In this document: in pieces, positions 62,789 through 64,000 of the stretch | Layout: each line of letters starts with the position of its first letter | How positions within the stretch are numbered: the stretch's first letter is position 1 | DNA from: Roseofilum halophilum BLCC-M91 | GTDB lineage: Bacteria > Cyanobacteriota > Cyanobacteriia > Cyanobacteriales > Desertifilaceae | Reading direction: 5' to 3' | NCBI RefSeq assembly: GCF_030068445.1 | Contig: NZ_JAQPOK010000090.1 | Coordinates: 1 to 64,000, forward strand | DNA: 64,000 nt | Program-made: the position numbers and the translations under genes | Notes under the pieces: model-generated | The model's database searches: none | What the model was told of the DNA's origin: nothing | What the model saw: the letters and a program-made list of their open reading frames with translations, nothing else

Positions 62789-64000
62789 ATGAGTAATGGG
62801 TTTGTGGCATCTGATTATCCTAATCTGTCGGCTACAGAAAAAGCGAATTTAAGCCAAGCAGTTAATTATAGTCACCTGGGATCGATCGCCCAAATCTGGC
62901 CGATCGCCGCCGAGAAATTTGGCGATATTGTCGCTCTGGAAGATATCCATAGCAAACAGAAGATTACCCTCACCTATCGCCAAATGTACGAGCAGATGCA
63001 ACAAGTGGCGATCGCCCTGCAACAACTGGGGGTGAATTCCGGCGATCGCATCGCCCTGTTTGCCGATAATAGCCCGCGCTGGTTTGTAGTGGATCAAGGG
63101 ATCATGATGGCTGGAGCAGCCAATGCCGTTCGCTCTTCCCAGGCAGATATTGAAGAACTGCTCTATATTCTCCAAGATAGCGGCAGCAGTTTCCTAATCG
63201 TCGAAAACCTCAAAACCCTGGATAAACTCGCTCCTCGCTTAGACTCGATAACCCTACAAGCAATTATCCTCCTCAGCGATGAAGAGCCACCACAATCTTC
63301 TGGCGATGCGCCCCTGTATCTCAATTTTGGGCAATTGTGTAACCGCGCCCAAGGGCAATCCTATCAACCCGTAGAACACAATCCCAAGCAGTTAGCTACC
63401 CTGATCTATACCTCCGGAACCACGGGCAAACCCAAGGGGGCGATGCTCTCCCATGGTAATCTGCTTTATCAAATCAATACCTTCCCAGTCGTTTTAGCTC
63501 CCGATCCGGGGGAGCGCATCTTGAGCATTCTTCCCTCTTGGCATGTGTACGAGCGCACCATTGAATACTATCTGCTCTCCCAAGGTTGTTCCCAACGATA
63601 CACCAGTATTCGTCACTTCAAACAAGACCTCAAGAGCTACAAACCCCATTACATGATTGGTGTGCCTCGGTTGTGGGAATCCATTTATGAAGGCATTCAG
63701 AAAGAATTCCGAGAACAGCCCCAAAATCGGCAAAAATTAATTCAAACCTTTCTAGGCATTTCCGATCAATATGTCAGCGCCAAACGGATTCAGGAACAAC
63801 TAGAGCTAGAGAACCTCAGCCCCTCTGCTTCTGACAAGCTCTCTGCTACAGTAAAGGCGGGGCTGCTGGCTCCTTTACACTATTTAGGCGATCGCCTGAT
63901 TTATCAGAAAGTGCGACAAGCCACAGGCGGACAGATGAAACGGGTGATTAGTGGGGGCGGTTCCCTGGCCAAACATATCGATAAATTCTTTGAGATGATT
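62789..64000 (+). CDS. aas: Long-chain acyl-CoA/acyl-ACP synthetase, N-terminal part (cut by right edge)
   Basis: The frame opens at ATG 62789 and continues without stop to the edge (404 codons). It is an AMP-forming adenylate enzyme: RIALFADNSPRWFVVDQGIM, P-loop TLIYTSGTTGKPKGAMLSHG, SWHVYERTIEYYLLSQGC and GQMKRVISGGGSLAKHIDKF. In cyanobacteria this subtype with the YERTIEY motif is usually the acyl-ACP synthetase Aas, which recycles free fatty acids. The C-terminal domain that would confirm the call is outside the window. Confidence 0.9.
   Translation, partial: MSNGFVASDYPNLSATEKANLSQAVNYSHLGSIAQIWPIAAEKFGDIVALEDIHSKQKITLTYRQMYEQMQQVAIALQQLGVNSGDRIALFADNSPRWFVVDQGIMMAGAANAVRSSQADIEELLYILQDSGSSFLIVENLKTLDKLAPRLDSITLQAIILLSDEEPPQSSGDAPLYLNFGQLCNRAQGQSYQPVEHNPKQLATLIYTSGTTGKPKGAMLSHGNLLYQINTFPVVLAPDPGERILSILPSWHVYERTIEYYLLSQGCSQRYTSIRHFKQDLKSYKPHYMIGVPRLWESIYEGIQKEFREQPQNRQKLIQTFLGISDQYVSAKRIQEQLELENLSPSASDKLSATVKAGLLAPLHYLGDRLIYQKVRQATGGQMKRVISGGGSLAKHIDKFFEMI

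Overview
The window comes from a filamentous-type cyanobacterium. The palindrome GCGATCGC (HIP1) and its half-sites are scattered throughout. Several genes belong to cyanobacterial families: a CpcT/CpeT bilin lyase, the PcxA/CemA proton-extrusion protein, a COP23 protein, DUF3318, CcdA plus Ccs1 for cytochrome c maturation, a bacterioferritin pair with split residues, and many Uma2 (DUF820) proteins. The genus cannot be fixed from sequence alone.

Region 1 (1-18.5 kb) lies almost entirely on the minus strand. In transcription order it holds two bacterioferritins, an iron/cobalamin-type binding lipoprotein, a three-gene phage-tail-like module (baseplate J-like, tail-I-like, and a tail-associated N-terminus fused to a DUF4159-like domain), three membrane Cache-HAMP sensors without ordinary output domains, a coiled-coil protein, tRNA-Gly(CCC), a DUF3419 protein, a two-TM coiled-coil protein of unknown family, and the N-terminal 1.1 kilo-residues of a giant surface protein that runs off the left edge. 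Bfd is divergent from the bacterioferritins, across a candidate Fur box.

Region 2 (19-29 kb) is mostly core metabolism: glucokinase with a histidine phosphatase, a degenerate GGDEF protein, a TPR-FkbM methyltransferase, ccdA-ccs1, rubrerythrin and an ACT-domain malic enzyme.

Region 3 (29-46.9 kb) is mixed. Intact genes include moaA, arsS, a cupin dioxygenase, a polar amino-acid ABC transporter, a twin-protease TPR protein and fumC. Around them lie gene relics (XisI, serine hydrolase, antitoxin), two unusual low-complexity secreted proteins (poly-Asp; Cys-rich CAGNP repeats plus YHS domain), and several MITE-like families.

Region 4 (46.9-52.2 kb) looks like a defence or signalling island. 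It has a TPR-CHAT caspase-like protein carrying an in-frame copy of a dispersed palindromic repeat, a small helical protein, a second member of the two-TM coiled-coil family seen at 3.5-5.0 kb, an ABC-ATPase relic, and a RelE-like toxin-antitoxin pair.

Region 5 (52.3-64 kb) contains DUF3318, a UvrD/AddB-like helicase whose Shine-Dalgarno is apparently supplied by a decayed IS200/IS605 element with a tnpB tail, pcxA, cpcT, a nucleotide-sugar/exopolysaccharide set (GT4, sugar-phosphate transferase, gmd, fcl), a TerB-like protein, and the start of an acyl-CoA/ACP synthetase cut by the right edge.

The best candidates for undescribed biology are (i) the baseplate/tail module linked to three output-less Cache-HAMP sensors that share a short C-terminal motif, (ii) the CHAT protease with its membrane-protein partner, whose paralogue lies at the other end of the window, and (iii) the two low-complexity metal-ligand-rich secreted proteins.
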